A stretch of DNA of 64,000 nt, taken from NCBI RefSeq assembly GCF_014305095.1, contig NZ_JACRUI010000004.1, positions 248,001 through 312,000 on the forward strand, given 5' to 3'. Shown here piece after piece: positions 53,676-61,948 of the stretch. Within the stretch, counting starts at the first letter, position 1. Each line of letters starts with the position of its first letter. The stretch is from Flavobacterium kayseriense (GTDB lineage: Bacteria; Bacteroidota; Bacteroidia; Flavobacteriales; Flavobacteriaceae). The notes under the pieces were generated by a model. It ran no database searches and was not told where the DNA came from. It saw nothing but the letters and a program-made list of their open reading frames with translations. Made by a program: the position numbers and the translations under genes.

Positions 53676-55166
53676 TTAATCAAAAACATGACTTTCCAGT
53701 AAACTCCAGTTTTGGATAAAATCTATTTTTGGATCTGAACAAAGATACACGGGAATATTATTTTCCTCGTCAATTACGTATTTATGCTTTATCATTTTTA
53801 CTAATTTACAAGTTTTAAAAAATTTTTCAATTACCCGTTTTTCATTTCCAATACTGATACAAAATTCACCTTTAGTATTCCCAGTCCCCCAAGACCAGAA
53901 ACTACCATGAGCACACACAGGATTAGGTAATTTGTATTTTTTTCCTATTATCTGAATGGCTCCCGCTTCACCATAATTTTCAGCCCAGATCATATATTTT
54001 TTTCTTTCACTTGATGGTAATGATTTGTACAAGTTATGCACTAACTGCACTTGCTCCTCCCAGCCAAACATATCAGCAAAATCATCTGTTAAAATAACTC
54101 GGCCGTCATCTTCAGGTTTTAGATTCAAATAGGAAACATAGGTTGAAATGGGAAGAACTGGAATTGCATGCGGTATAAAAGGGATTATAGGTATAAATAA
54201 AGCGGCTGCAACTGCATAATTCCATTTAGGACTGCCTTGAAGCAATCTTTCTACTTTAACTGCTCCTGCAGCAAAAAGTATTGGATACATGGCAAAAAAG
54301 TAGTACTCTTTTGACTGCATAAACCACATCACAATGAAAGTAACCACCGCTGCGATTCCCATGACCTTATACTCTTTTAGTTTGGAATCAAAAAAATAAG
54401 CATACAATCCTATCAAGCTTATAGACAAAACTAAGGGGTGTTTCAATTGTCCTAACACAAAATCAAAAATTCCGTTTTGATTTAACTGACTTTCTTTTAA
54501 TTTTTGTAAATGTAGTAAAGCAGGAAAACCATGATCATATTGCCAAAATACATTTGGCAGGAAAATTATTAAAGTAATTAATCCTCCTACATAAAGCGTT
54601 CTGTTTTTAAATAAAATGCCCTTTTGATAAAAGAAAAGCCCGATCACTATTCCCATAATCCAAATTAGGAAAGTGTATTTATTCATCAATCCTAAACCAC
54701 AAGATATTCCTAAATAAATAAGAAATTTTTCATTTTTAGAATTAAAATATTTCAATAAAAAGTAAAACCCTACTATCCAGAACAACTGATCAAAAGCAAC
54801 TGGTTGAAACAACATATGATTGCGATAATATGGTATAAAAGATAAAACTGCAGTTCCAGCAAGCAAAACTGCCTTCTTTTTTCCTCCAAGCTCTATAGCA
54901 ACTAAACAGCACAATACCAGAATTAGAACACCCGCCAAAGTGGAAAAAAAACGAACTCCTGACAAGGAATAACCAAAAACAAAATGAGCAACTTTACCAA
55001 CTAAAGCGATAAACGGCGGAAATTCAAAATATCCCCAAGCTAAGTGCTCACTTGCTGATAAATGCAACAGTTCATCTCTATGGAAACCATAATTGTGATT
55101 TCCATAGAGATGAATAACTAATTTTATAATTGTTAGTATTATTAAAATAGGAAAGTACTTTTTCAT
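53676..55166 (-). CDS. GT39-type membrane glycosyltransferase (PMT/ArnT-like)
   Basis: An integral membrane GT-C glycosyltransferase of 496 residues with about 11-12 helices and a C-terminal periplasmic domain of about 130 residues. NYGFHRDELLHLSASEHLAWG near residue 25 has the Asp-Glu of the first loop, and YFEFPPFIALVGK follows, as in the PMT_2/ArnT group. It probably moves a sugar from a polyprenyl phosphate to a lipid or protein. The start is ATG 55166; the upstream in-frame GTG at 55220 would overlap the 2TM gene. Its place inside a kinase-regulator operon is unusual. Confidence 0.85.
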   Translation of the reverse strand: MKKYFPILIILTIIKLVIHLYGNHNYGFHRDELLHLSASEHLAWGYFEFPPFIALVGKVAHFVFGYSLSGVRFFSTLAGVLILVLCCLVAIELGGKKKAVLLAGTAVLSFIPYYRNHMLFQPVAFDQLFWIVGFYFLLKYFNSKNEKFLIYLGISCGLGLMNKYTFLIWIMGIVIGLFFYQKGILFKNRTLYVGGLITLIIFLPNVFWQYDHGFPALLHLQKLKESQLNQNGIFDFVLGQLKHPLVLSISLIGLYAYFFDSKLKEYKVMGIAAVVTFIVMWFMQSKEYYFFAMYPILFAAGAVKVERLLQGSPKWNYAVAAALFIPIIPFIPHAIPVLPISTYVSYLNLKPEDDGRVILTDDFADMFGWEEQVQLVHNLYKSLPSSERKKYMIWAENYGEAGAIQIIGKKYKLPNPVCAHGSFWSWGTGNTKGEFCISIGNEKRVIEKFFKTCKLVKMIKHKYVIDEENNIPVYLCSDPKIDFIQNWSLLESHVFD

Positions 55167-55203
55167 TAAATCATTTTTGTAATTAACAGAGATAAAAACT
55201 GAA

Positions 55204-55557
55204 TTACTCCCATTTTTCACTTTGATCCTTTTTCATGAATTCCTGAATTTTATTTTCTTCCCAATCGGTTCCAAAAAACAAGTCTCTACCAAAAACCGAC
55301 AATCCGTGGGCAGCTAATCCAATTCCCCAAAAAAGTGCTGTACTCCAGGTTTCCCATTTCATGAATATTTCTGAGCTGTTATCATTGCTATTAAAATTCG
55401 AAAAAATAATAAAAGCATTTACCAGTACAAACACTAGCGAATGAACATAAAACCCTTTAATCCTTTTAACTCGCTTGTAGGCTAAGTTATATAACTCATC
55501 AGGGTTATTGCCTTGTTCTTGATAATTTTCAAACATTCTTCTTCTGTAACGTCCCAT
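55204..55557 (-). CDS. 2TM domain protein, second free-standing copy
   Basis: A 117-residue membrane protein with two helices (about 38-58 and 75-95) and the shared 2TM-domain signature: YKRVKRIKGFY before the first helix, FWGIGLAAHGLSVFG in the second, and DWEENKIQEFMKKD at the end. It aligns along its length with the kinase C-terminus and the neighbouring 2TM gene. Its function is unknown. Confidence 0.88.
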   Translation of the reverse strand: MGRYRRRMFENYQEQGNNPDELYNLAYKRVKRIKGFYVHSLVFVLVNAFIIFSNFNSNDNSSEIFMKWETWSTALFWGIGLAAHGLSVFGRDLFFGTDWEENKIQEFMKKDQSEKWE

Positions 55558-55568
55558 AATTTAGTCCT

Positions 55569-55880
55569 TTATTTGTTTGCTCCTTTTTTTTGATTCTCTT
55601 GCTCTTTGGTCATGAATTCCTTTATTTTTTGTTCTTCCCAATCTTGGCTCATAAAAGGCATATAATTAAAAACCTTCATTCCATGGATAACCACTCCTAT
55701 TCCCCATCCTAATAGAGGCCAATAAAACCACAAATGGTTTGGCGAAGTCCATAAATTAAGTGCTAAGAGCCCTAAATTAACAAACACGTAAGAGGCTAGA
55801 TTACTATAAAATCCTTTAATTTCATCAACTCTCTTTTTAGCATTAAAATATCGCTCGTCTTGTATATATGTATTTTCCAT
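55569..55880 (-). CDS. 2TM domain protein, first free-standing copy
   Basis: A membrane protein of about 103 residues with helices at about 25-45 and 55-75. AKKRVDEIKGFYSNLASY, LGWGIGVVIHGMKVF and DWEEQKIKEFMTKE are near-identical in pattern to the kinase C-terminal domain. The ATG at 55880 starts 2 bp after the kinase stop; another in-frame ATG at 55892 would overlap it. Translational coupling is likely either way. Confidence 0.88.
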   Translation of the reverse strand: MENTYIQDERYFNAKKRVDEIKGFYSNLASYVFVNLGLLALNLWTSPNHLWFYWPLLGWGIGVVIHGMKVFNYMPFMSQDWEEQKIKEFMTKEQENQKKGANK

Positions 55881-55882
55881 AA

Positions 55883-57226
55883 TTATTTCCATTTTTGTTT
55901 AGATGTGTCTTTTTCTAAAATCTCTTGAATTTTACGCTCTTCCCAGTTTTTACCGTATCCGAAAACTTGTAAGGCATGCATAGTTAACCCAAAGCCCCAA
56001 CCTAAAGCCGAAAACCAAAACCAATGAAATTGTGGTGAAAATTTGAGGTTGATAAAAATCAAAAATGGGATTACACAACAATACGAAATCAAGTTTCCAT
56101 AAAACCCCTTTAGTTCTTCTACTCTTTTTTTAGCTCTAAAATAAGCATTGTTCTCATTATAATTTGCTGCTGCTTCCATAACAGTGGTTTGTTTTGTTAA
56201 AATTGGTATTTTGACCGTAAATGTTTTTTCGTTTTGTTCTATTATCACTTTTCGCTTGGTGATTATCGCATAGCGACTAATTATATTTTGAAGTCCTACT
56301 CCTTGCCTGTCTTGTAAAACTTCCTTTTTTTGGTAGTCATTTTGAATTACTAAAAAGCCGTTCTCGATATAAATTCTAATTTGTAAGGGTCTTTGGGCAC
56401 TTATTACATTGTGTTTTACTGCGTTCTCCAATAAAAGCTGTAGTGAAAGCGGCACTACTTTGGCTTCTGGATCTGGATTTATTACTTTTAATTCGTACTC
56501 CAAACTGTCCTCAAAACGCATTTTTAATAAATTCATATATGTTTTGGCGAAAGTCAATTCTTCCTCGATAGAAACCAATTCTTTGTCTTTTTGTTCCAAA
56601 ACATAACGATATACTTTAGATAATGAAGTAGTAAAACGTTGCGCATTATCTGGATTTTCTTCTATCAAGGAACTTAAGACGTTTAAGCTATTAAATAAAA
56701 AATGAGGGTCTATTTGATTCTTTAAACTTTCAAACTTGGCATTAGCAGTACCTGCAATTATTTTTTGTTCTTTTACTTTGTTCTCGTTATATGCCTTGTA
56801 GAAATAGATCAAATGAATTCCTAATAATATTACAAATGTTGTAATCGTAGCCACAATGTAATTTGCTGGTTTTTCATTAGTCAGAAAATCCGATAGAGTA
56901 CCACCTTCTATAACTACATCTTCAAAAATCCGCAACAAGAATATGACAAATAAGGAAAGAAAAAATGAACTTAAAAACCCAACTACAATTCTTCTTATTG
57001 AATACTTTCGACTTTCAAAAAAAGTATCTAAGTAGATGTATAAACATGCATTAGAATAGTACAACACCATTCCGTAAAGCATTGTGTATAAAAAATTGAT
57101 TTTTAAATGGTTATCAAATTTTATAACGCCTCCGTTCAGAACATCAATTATAAGTAATACTACAAAAATCGACAGAGAAATAAAAAATGCTCTTGGAAAC
57201 TCTTTTAAAAATCTATTTATATTCAT
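55883..57226 (-). CDS. LytS-type histidine kinase fused to a 2TM domain
   Basis: A sensor kinase of 447 residues. Four N-terminal helices (about 12-145) form a sensor without a recognised ligand domain. The His_kinase domain has FESLKNQIDPHFLFNSLN with phospho-acceptor His175, then the ATPase with LLLENAVKHN (265-273) and GVGLQNI. Unlike ordinary LytS kinases, residues about 358-440 are a complete 2TM domain (AKKRVEELKGFYGNL, GWGFGLTMHALQVFG, NWEERKIQEILEKD). The partner regulator is the LytTR gene three genes downstream. The secreted TPR-like gene lies 28 bp upstream. Confidence 0.92.
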   Translation of the reverse strand: MNINRFLKEFPRAFFISLSIFVVLLIIDVLNGGVIKFDNHLKINFLYTMLYGMVLYYSNACLYIYLDTFFESRKYSIRRIVVGFLSSFFLSLFVIFLLRIFEDVVIEGGTLSDFLTNEKPANYIVATITTFVILLGIHLIYFYKAYNENKVKEQKIIAGTANAKFESLKNQIDPHFLFNSLNVLSSLIEENPDNAQRFTTSLSKVYRYVLEQKDKELVSIEEELTFAKTYMNLLKMRFEDSLEYELKVINPDPEAKVVPLSLQLLLENAVKHNVISAQRPLQIRIYIENGFLVIQNDYQKKEVLQDRQGVGLQNIISRYAIITKRKVIIEQNEKTFTVKIPILTKQTTVMEAAANYNENNAYFRAKKRVEELKGFYGNLISYCCVIPFLIFINLKFSPQFHWFWFSALGWGFGLTMHALQVFGYGKNWEERKIQEILEKDTSKQKWK

Positions 57227-57254
57227 CTTTATTTTTTGAATAAAATCTTGTTTA

Positions 57255-57905
57255 CTATTTACATTTGGCTTGTGCAGCTAAGGCTCTATCTAATCCCCAA
57301 CTTGGTGAGAACAAAGTTTCAGGCTTAAAAGTAGCAAAAAGTCCAATAGCTTTTTCTATTTGAGCACACATGGGTTTTGTATCGGTTCCCCAAAACTGCG
57401 CCGCTCCTATTTCAAACTCTGCTTTACCAAAAATAACTCTCGGATTGTTTGGAGCCAATGCTTCTGCTTTACCATATAATCCCATAGTTGCTCCCGAGAG
57501 CTTTTGTCCATTAGTCATAGGGTCAAAACTTATCCAAGCCGTATTAATCATCGCTTGCATCACTAAAAGCTCGGCGTTAGTTTCGTCTTTAGCAAGTTCT
57601 AAACTAAGTGCGTTTTGAGCTTTAGTTAGTAATAAGGTAACTTTTTCTTTATCTTTGGTTCCAAAAGCAGCTGTTGTGTTTACCAAAGCTACATAATAAT
57701 TAGGTAACCATTTGTTGGGCTCAGCAGCGGCAATTCTTTCGAATAAATCTGAAGCTTCGGTATTTTTTCCTTGTTTCCAAAGCCCAAATGCTTTTCCCAT
57801 TCCTTGTTCAAATTGTCCTGCGCTCGCTGTAGCTGCCGATTGTTGGCCTTGAGCCGAAATAAAAGTAATTACAAATAATGTGAATGCGGTGATTAATTTA
57901 GTCAT
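57255..57905 (-). CDS. Secreted TPR-like protein
   Basis: A 216-residue exported protein with a signal peptide ending near FISAQGQ. The mature part is Ala-rich and helical, with TPR-like hairpins: GKAFGLWKQGKNTEASDLFERIAAAEPNKW, then AKDETNAELLVMQAMINTAW and LYGKAEALAPNNPRVIFGKAEFEIGA. Two Cys (KPMCAQ and the terminal AKCK) could form a disulfide. No close functional name is recognised. It lies 28 bp upstream of the kinase, so it may be in the same operon. Confidence 0.85.
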   Translation of the reverse strand: MTKLITAFTLFVITFISAQGQQSAATASAGQFEQGMGKAFGLWKQGKNTEASDLFERIAAAEPNKWLPNYYVALVNTTAAFGTKDKEKVTLLLTKAQNALSLELAKDETNAELLVMQAMINTAWISFDPMTNGQKLSGATMGLYGKAEALAPNNPRVIFGKAEFEIGAAQFWGTDTKPMCAQIEKAIGLFATFKPETLFSPSWGLDRALAAQAKCK

Positions 57906-58045
57906 GATTTCTAGTTTTAAGGTTGATTAATTGTTTTATGATGATTAAAACGTTGATTATCTATAGTTCAAAAGTAGTCCTGATGTAACAATAAATAAAT
58001 TTAATAGTACTGAACTGTCGCTTTTTGAGGATGAATCGGTTATTG

Positions 58046-58155
58046 GGTCCAAAGTTTGAAAGTCTAAAGTCTAAAGTGAGCATTGTTGCTAGTAATACTT
58101 TTAGGTCTTAAAAATCTTAATTTTGGACCTGTTACAACTTGCGACTTTCAAACTT
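58046..58155. repeat. Intergenic inverted-repeat element between TonB receptor and TPR genes
   Basis: AAGTTTGAAAGTC (58052-58064) and GACTTTCAAACTT (58143-58155) are perfect inverted repeats. A second pair, GGTCCAAA (58046-58053) and TTTGGACC (58132-58139), is nested. Between them AAAGTCTAAAGTCTAAAGT forms a short tandem repeat. The AAAGTTT-AAAGT wording resembles the palindrome in the cco operon. It lies just past the receptor stop codon. Confidence 0.55.
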
Positions 58156-58163
58156 GCGACTAA

Positions 58164-60323
58164 TTATAAATTCTTCAACTGATTGTCTTTTTTGTCATTG
58201 CTGATGGTCCAAAAGAAACCAACGAAAAAGAATCGATCAGCAGTTGGAATAATTTCTTTTCTGTCATAAAAACCAGTATTGTCCGGATTCCTAGCGTAAT
58301 CGTACCCGAATACATTTTGCGTTCCCAAGACATTTGAAACCGAGAAATACAAGATCTTTTGTTGACTGATTAGATAGGCCCAATTAAAACTAAGGTTGTT
58401 GTATGCCTTTGTTTTTCCGTTCATGAATTGAGTTTCATTAGGATTATTATAAGGACGACCCGAGCTAAACGAATTAGTAAATCCTATTTGTGAGCGCCAA
58501 TCAGTGATGAAATATTTAGTAACGAGGGACAAAGAGTGATCAGCTACAAAACTTGGAGTTGCAGTGGTAGAGAAGTTTTTATAGTCTCTTTCCGTATCGA
58601 TGTACGAATAGGACAACCAGTATTCCAAATTCCTCATAGTTTTGCCATCTCTCCAAAAGATATCCAATCCCTTTGCGTAACCTGATCCTGTATTGTTAAA
58701 AACAGAGTTGTAAGCAATCGCTGGCGTAGCATATTTTACTAAATTGTCATACGCTTTATAATACGTTTCAGCTCTAAATGTCTGATTGTCTTTGCTATAT
58801 TGAAAATTAAGAATATAATGGGAAGCGCTCTCGCTTTCGAACTGATGTAATTTAGAATATTTGATATAATCTACGCTAGGGCTTTGAGTGAAATTCCCAT
58901 AGGCCAAAGAAAACTGACTATTTTTTGACACCTTATACGCCATCGAAATTCGTGGCGCTATAGCCGTTTCATCAAGCAAATCATTGTATGATGCTCTTAA
59001 ACCCACTTTGGCAGCTAACTTTTTAGAAAATAAAATGTCAGCCTCCGTAAAAATAGCAGCGATGTTAGAGTTGTACCCATTTGATTTAGTCGCACCTATA
59101 TTAGGTATGAAATCTTCATCAAATTTGGTTATGAAATAATCACTTCCTAAAGACAATTTGAAATAATTAGAGAAATTCTTTTTTAGTTTTAGCTTCAAGT
59201 GTGCGGCGTTTTCGTCATTTACTACATTATCTAGATCAAGCCCTATTTGGTTCTTACTGTAACCGTAACTTAAACCCGTCACCAGTTGCCATCCTGTTCC
59301 AAAACGGCCATTGTATGAGGTATTAAAATAGAAATTATTGTTGTTCACAGCTACTCTTACCTTATCAGGTGTATTTATATTCTCTTGATTGATATCCAAT
59401 TGTGAAGAATCGAAAGCAGCATAGACCTTCAAAATTCCGTTATTAAAATTATAGCGGTAAACCGACTCCCCAGACAAGGATTGAAACGGTTTGTTCCAAT
59501 CTAAGTTTTGAGGAATAACAGCTTGATAGGGTGCTAAATTGATGTACGACGCATTTACGCTAAGCGAACTTTTATTCCATTTTTGAGTATTTCCTAATCC
59601 TAAACCAACAGTCATTAAGGAGATTTCGGTTTTGTTTTGATCGGGTGTATCCTCGGTATTTAATAGTAAAACGCTAGAAAGCGCTTCGCCATATTCGGCT
59701 GAATAACCTCCTGTTGAAAAGGCGATTCCACTGAACAAAAATGGAGAAAAGCGACCTCGTGTAGGCACATTCCCAATAGTTGCATTGTAGGGTTGCGCAA
59801 CTCGAATTCCGTCAACAAATGTCTGCGTTTCATTGGCCTCACCACCGCGTACAAAAAGTCGGCCATCCTCACCTACACTTTGTGTTCCGGGTAAAGTTTG
59901 TAGCGCTGCAATGATATTTCCTGCTGATCCTGCCGTAGTTACAATATCCAGCGGTTTTAAGACTGCTACTCTTGCTTTATCACCTGTTTCCATCGTGCCT
60001 GCCGAAATAACAACGGCATCTAGTGTATTACTAGTTTCTTGTAATACGATTATTTTGTTTTGAAAATCAGTAATATTTATTGTTGTTTTACTCGTTTCAT
60101 AAACTAGAAAGCTAGCAACTAGCACTTGGTTTCCTGTTGCAGTAGTTGTAAACGAAAAATGTCCGTTCTCGTTTGTAGTAGCACCATCATAAGTACCGTC
60201 AATATATATGTTTGCTCCTGCAATAAATTTTCCTTTTTTGTCTACTACTTTTCCCGAAATAGTACTTTGAGCAAATGATGCTGTTGCAAAAAATAAAATG
60301 ACTACTGTAATAATTGATTTCAT
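58164..60323 (-). CDS. TonB-dependent outer-membrane receptor
   Basis: A TonB-dependent receptor of 719 residues, short for a SusC type and lacking a SusD partner. Signal peptide 1-18 (FATASFAQ), carboxypeptidase-regulatory-like domain about 20-105 (ISGKVVDKKGKFIAGANIYI), plug about 110-230 (LQTLPGTQSVGEDGRLFVRGG), then a 22-strand barrel ending in an aromatic residue region (FFWTISNDKKDNQLKNL). The ligand is unknown. It lies upstream of, and in the same direction as, the TPR/kinase operon, but repeats and 258 bp separate them. Confidence 0.93.
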   Translation of the reverse strand: MKSIITVVILFFATASFAQSTISGKVVDKKGKFIAGANIYIDGTYDGATTNENGHFSFTTTATGNQVLVASFLVYETSKTTINITDFQNKIIVLQETSNTLDAVVISAGTMETGDKARVAVLKPLDIVTTAGSAGNIIAALQTLPGTQSVGEDGRLFVRGGEANETQTFVDGIRVAQPYNATIGNVPTRGRFSPFLFSGIAFSTGGYSAEYGEALSSVLLLNTEDTPDQNKTEISLMTVGLGLGNTQKWNKSSLSVNASYINLAPYQAVIPQNLDWNKPFQSLSGESVYRYNFNNGILKVYAAFDSSQLDINQENINTPDKVRVAVNNNNFYFNTSYNGRFGTGWQLVTGLSYGYSKNQIGLDLDNVVNDENAAHLKLKLKKNFSNYFKLSLGSDYFITKFDEDFIPNIGATKSNGYNSNIAAIFTEADILFSKKLAAKVGLRASYNDLLDETAIAPRISMAYKVSKNSQFSLAYGNFTQSPSVDYIKYSKLHQFESESASHYILNFQYSKDNQTFRAETYYKAYDNLVKYATPAIAYNSVFNNTGSGYAKGLDIFWRDGKTMRNLEYWLSYSYIDTERDYKNFSTTATPSFVADHSLSLVTKYFITDWRSQIGFTNSFSSGRPYNNPNETQFMNGKTKAYNNLSFNWAYLISQQKILYFSVSNVLGTQNVFGYDYARNPDNTGFYDRKEIIPTADRFFFVGFFWTISNDKKDNQLKNL

Positions 60324-60343
60324 GTGGTTTGATTTTGATGATT

Positions 60344-60351
60344 CAAATGTA
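60344..60351 (-). promoter_or_regulatory. -7 promoter box for the TonB receptor
   Basis: Minus strand TACATTTG matches TAnnTTTG, centred about 24 bp before the ATG at 60323. Confidence 0.55.
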
Positions 60352-60476
60352 AATTAAATGTGTGCCATCAAAAATTGAAACTAACTGAACTGTTGAATAT
60401 GTAGGATGAGTTGTTGTAATTTTTATTTTAGATTATATTTACACCAAACGTGACTGTGAGCAGTAGGTATTTTGCA

Positions 60477-60550
60477 TGAGGGATAGCAGTGAAAATCCTT
60501 TTTTGAGGCTTTTTGGCCAAAAAAAAGATTGTAACGAATAGCCCGACCGA
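60477..60550 (+). ncRNA. Structured intergenic element, copy B (possible Flavo-1-type RNA)
   Basis: The order GATAGC-AGTGAAAATCC-TTTTTT, a GGC/GCC hairpin, AAAAAAAAGAT-TGTAACGAATAGC repeats that of copy A at 18495-18574. The conserved flanks are the same, while the central stem differs. It lies 69 bp before the acetyltransferase gene in the same orientation. The name is a recollection, not a search result. Confidence 0.45.
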
Positions 60551-60551
60551 C

Positions 60552-60585
60552 CCCGATAACTATCGGGATTTTGGAGGGCATGCCC
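60552..60585 (+). repeat. Two short perfect hairpins after element copy B
   Basis: CCCGATA-AC-TATCGGG (60552-60567) and the palindrome GGGCATGCCC (60576-60585) follow copy B within 35 bp. The TATCGGG hairpin type is, from memory, common in flavobacterial intergenic DNA. Together with copy B they form a leader-like structured block before the acetyltransferase. Confidence 0.5.
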
Positions 60586-60618
60586 AACTAATACAGCATT
60601 TATTAAAGAATAAAAACG

Positions 60619-61173
60619 ATGACCGAAAAAGAGAAAATGATCGCTGGGGTGTATTACCATGCTGGAGACGCGACCTTAGTTAAAGATAGGCGACGTGCTA
60701 AAAACCTGCTTCACCGCTTGAATGTTCTAGAGTACCGCATTACCAAAAAAGCTAGAGATATAATTGCAGAACTGATTCCAGCTGTTGGAGCTAACCTATA
60801 TATTGAGCCTCCGTTTCACTGTGATTATGGTTATAACATTGTTTGTGGGGACAATGTTTACTTTAATGTGAATTGTGTTGTGCTGGATTCTGCTCCCGTG
60901 CGCATAGGTTCGAATGTATTTTTTGCGCCTAATGTTCAGTTGTATACTGCTACGCATCCACTCGAAGCTGATTTGCGCAGAACACTAGAAAGCGCTTTAC
61001 CCATTACGATTGGTGATGATTGCTGGATAGGAGGCAATTCCGTTATATGTCCGGGAATCACAATTGGCAATGGATGCGTTATAGGAGCTGGATCAGTGGT
61101 TACAAAAGATATTCCAGATAATTCGTTAGCGGTGGGTAATCCCGCAAAAGTGATTCGGAAATTGAATGAATAG
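60619..61173 (+). CDS. maa: Maltose/galactoside O-acetyltransferase family protein
   Basis: A left-handed beta-helix acetyltransferase of 184 residues using acetyl-CoA. It has the N-terminal Mac domain (MTEKEKMIAGVYYHAGDATLVKDR) and hexapeptide repeats with NVYFNVNCVVLDSAPVRIGSNVFFAPNVQLYTATHPL, where the His is catalytic, and a C-terminal GSVVTKDIPDNSLAVGNPAK. The sugar acceptor is uncertain (maltose, galactosides or a LOS sugar). Confidence 0.9.
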   Translation: MTEKEKMIAGVYYHAGDATLVKDRRRAKNLLHRLNVLEYRITKKARDIIAELIPAVGANLYIEPPFHCDYGYNIVCGDNVYFNVNCVVLDSAPVRIGSNVFFAPNVQLYTATHPLEADLRRTLESALPITIGDDCWIGGNSVICPGITIGNGCVIGAGSVVTKDIPDNSLAVGNPAKVIRKLNE

Positions 61174-61213
61174 GTTGCTAAAATTTAAAAAAAGTTCAAA
61201 TAGAAAAATAGCC

Positions 61214-61221
61214 TATATTTG
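61214..61221 (+). promoter_or_regulatory. -7 promoter box for the small secreted protein
   Basis: TATATTTG matches TAnnTTTG, about 31 bp before the ATG at 61252. Confidence 0.5.
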
Positions 61222-61251
61222 GCAAAAATCATTAACATTAAATAATTTATA

Positions 61252-61647
61252 ATGAAACCACTTAGAGTATTCTTAGTTTTGCTGCTTCTTGTTGTAGCAA
61301 ATTCGGTATCTGCACAATCTACATTCGATAAATGGCCCGCCATCAAAGAGTTTCACGATGTAATGTCAGAAACTTTTCATCCTGCAGAGGAAGGGAATCT
61401 AACACCTATAAAAGCAAGGTCCGAGGAAATGATGAATAAAGCTGCTGCACTTATGACTGCTAGTATGCCTGCAGAATTTAAGACTAAGGCTATCTATGCA
61501 TCGGTTGAAAAATTAAAGGGACAGAGTAATGCACTGCATGACTTAATTACAACAAAGGGATCTGACGATGTAATTGTAAAATCATTAACTGAGATGCATG
61601 ATGTGTTTCATGAAATTGTGGGACTTTGCTCCGAAACAAAAAAATAA
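61252..61647 (+). CDS. Small secreted helical protein, unknown function
   Basis: 131 residues with a signal peptide ending at VSAQS. The mature protein is helical, with His residues in EFHDVMSETFHPAEEGN, ALHDLI and EMHDVFHEIVGLC, and one Cys near the C-terminus. The layout, helices with conserved-looking His, recalls cytochrome c'-like four-helix bundles, but no CxxCH is present, so a haem role is not supported. It has its own promoter box and terminator. Confidence 0.75.
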   Translation: MKPLRVFLVLLLLVVANSVSAQSTFDKWPAIKEFHDVMSETFHPAEEGNLTPIKARSEEMMNKAAALMTASMPAEFKTKAIYASVEKLKGQSNALHDLITTKGSDDVIVKSLTEMHDVFHEIVGLCSETKK

Positions 61648-61652
61648 TAGAC

Positions 61653-61681
61653 AAGCCTAATCATTCGATTAGGCTTTTTTG
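61653..61681 (+). terminator. Terminator after the small secreted protein
   Basis: Arms AAGCCTAATC (61653-61662) and GATTAGGCTT (61667-61676), 4-nt loop, T-run. Confidence 0.88.
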
Positions 61682-61948
61682 ATGTACAATAATAAAAATG
61701 CTTAAAGATTTTAGTCAGGTGAAGTAATACCTTTTTTAAGTTGCTATAAAACAATACATCACCTACTAAATCACTTCTGCTCCAGCATCCATTTGCATAG
61801 AAGACAAAACATGTAACTTGTTTATGATACCTCACAAAATTATCCTGCAAGGGAATCGTTCTCTATAAAATGGCCGATTTCATTTTAAATATTTTAAATT
61901 TGCATTTCCTAAAAGGAACTTTAATAACGATTTTAAATCGATCCTGAA
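61682..61948. other. Intergenic gap before the CLC gene
   Basis: No gene is supported; the minus-strand open frame here lacks family features. The -7 box TAAATTTG (61895-61902) lies about 46 bp before the CLC ATG. The rest is AT-rich and unstructured to the eye. Confidence 0.45.

Noticed and set aside
60439..60660. 73-codon minus-strand open frame before the acetyltransferase
   Set aside because: It translates the structured element and hairpins, has no start context, and overlaps the acetyltransferase start.
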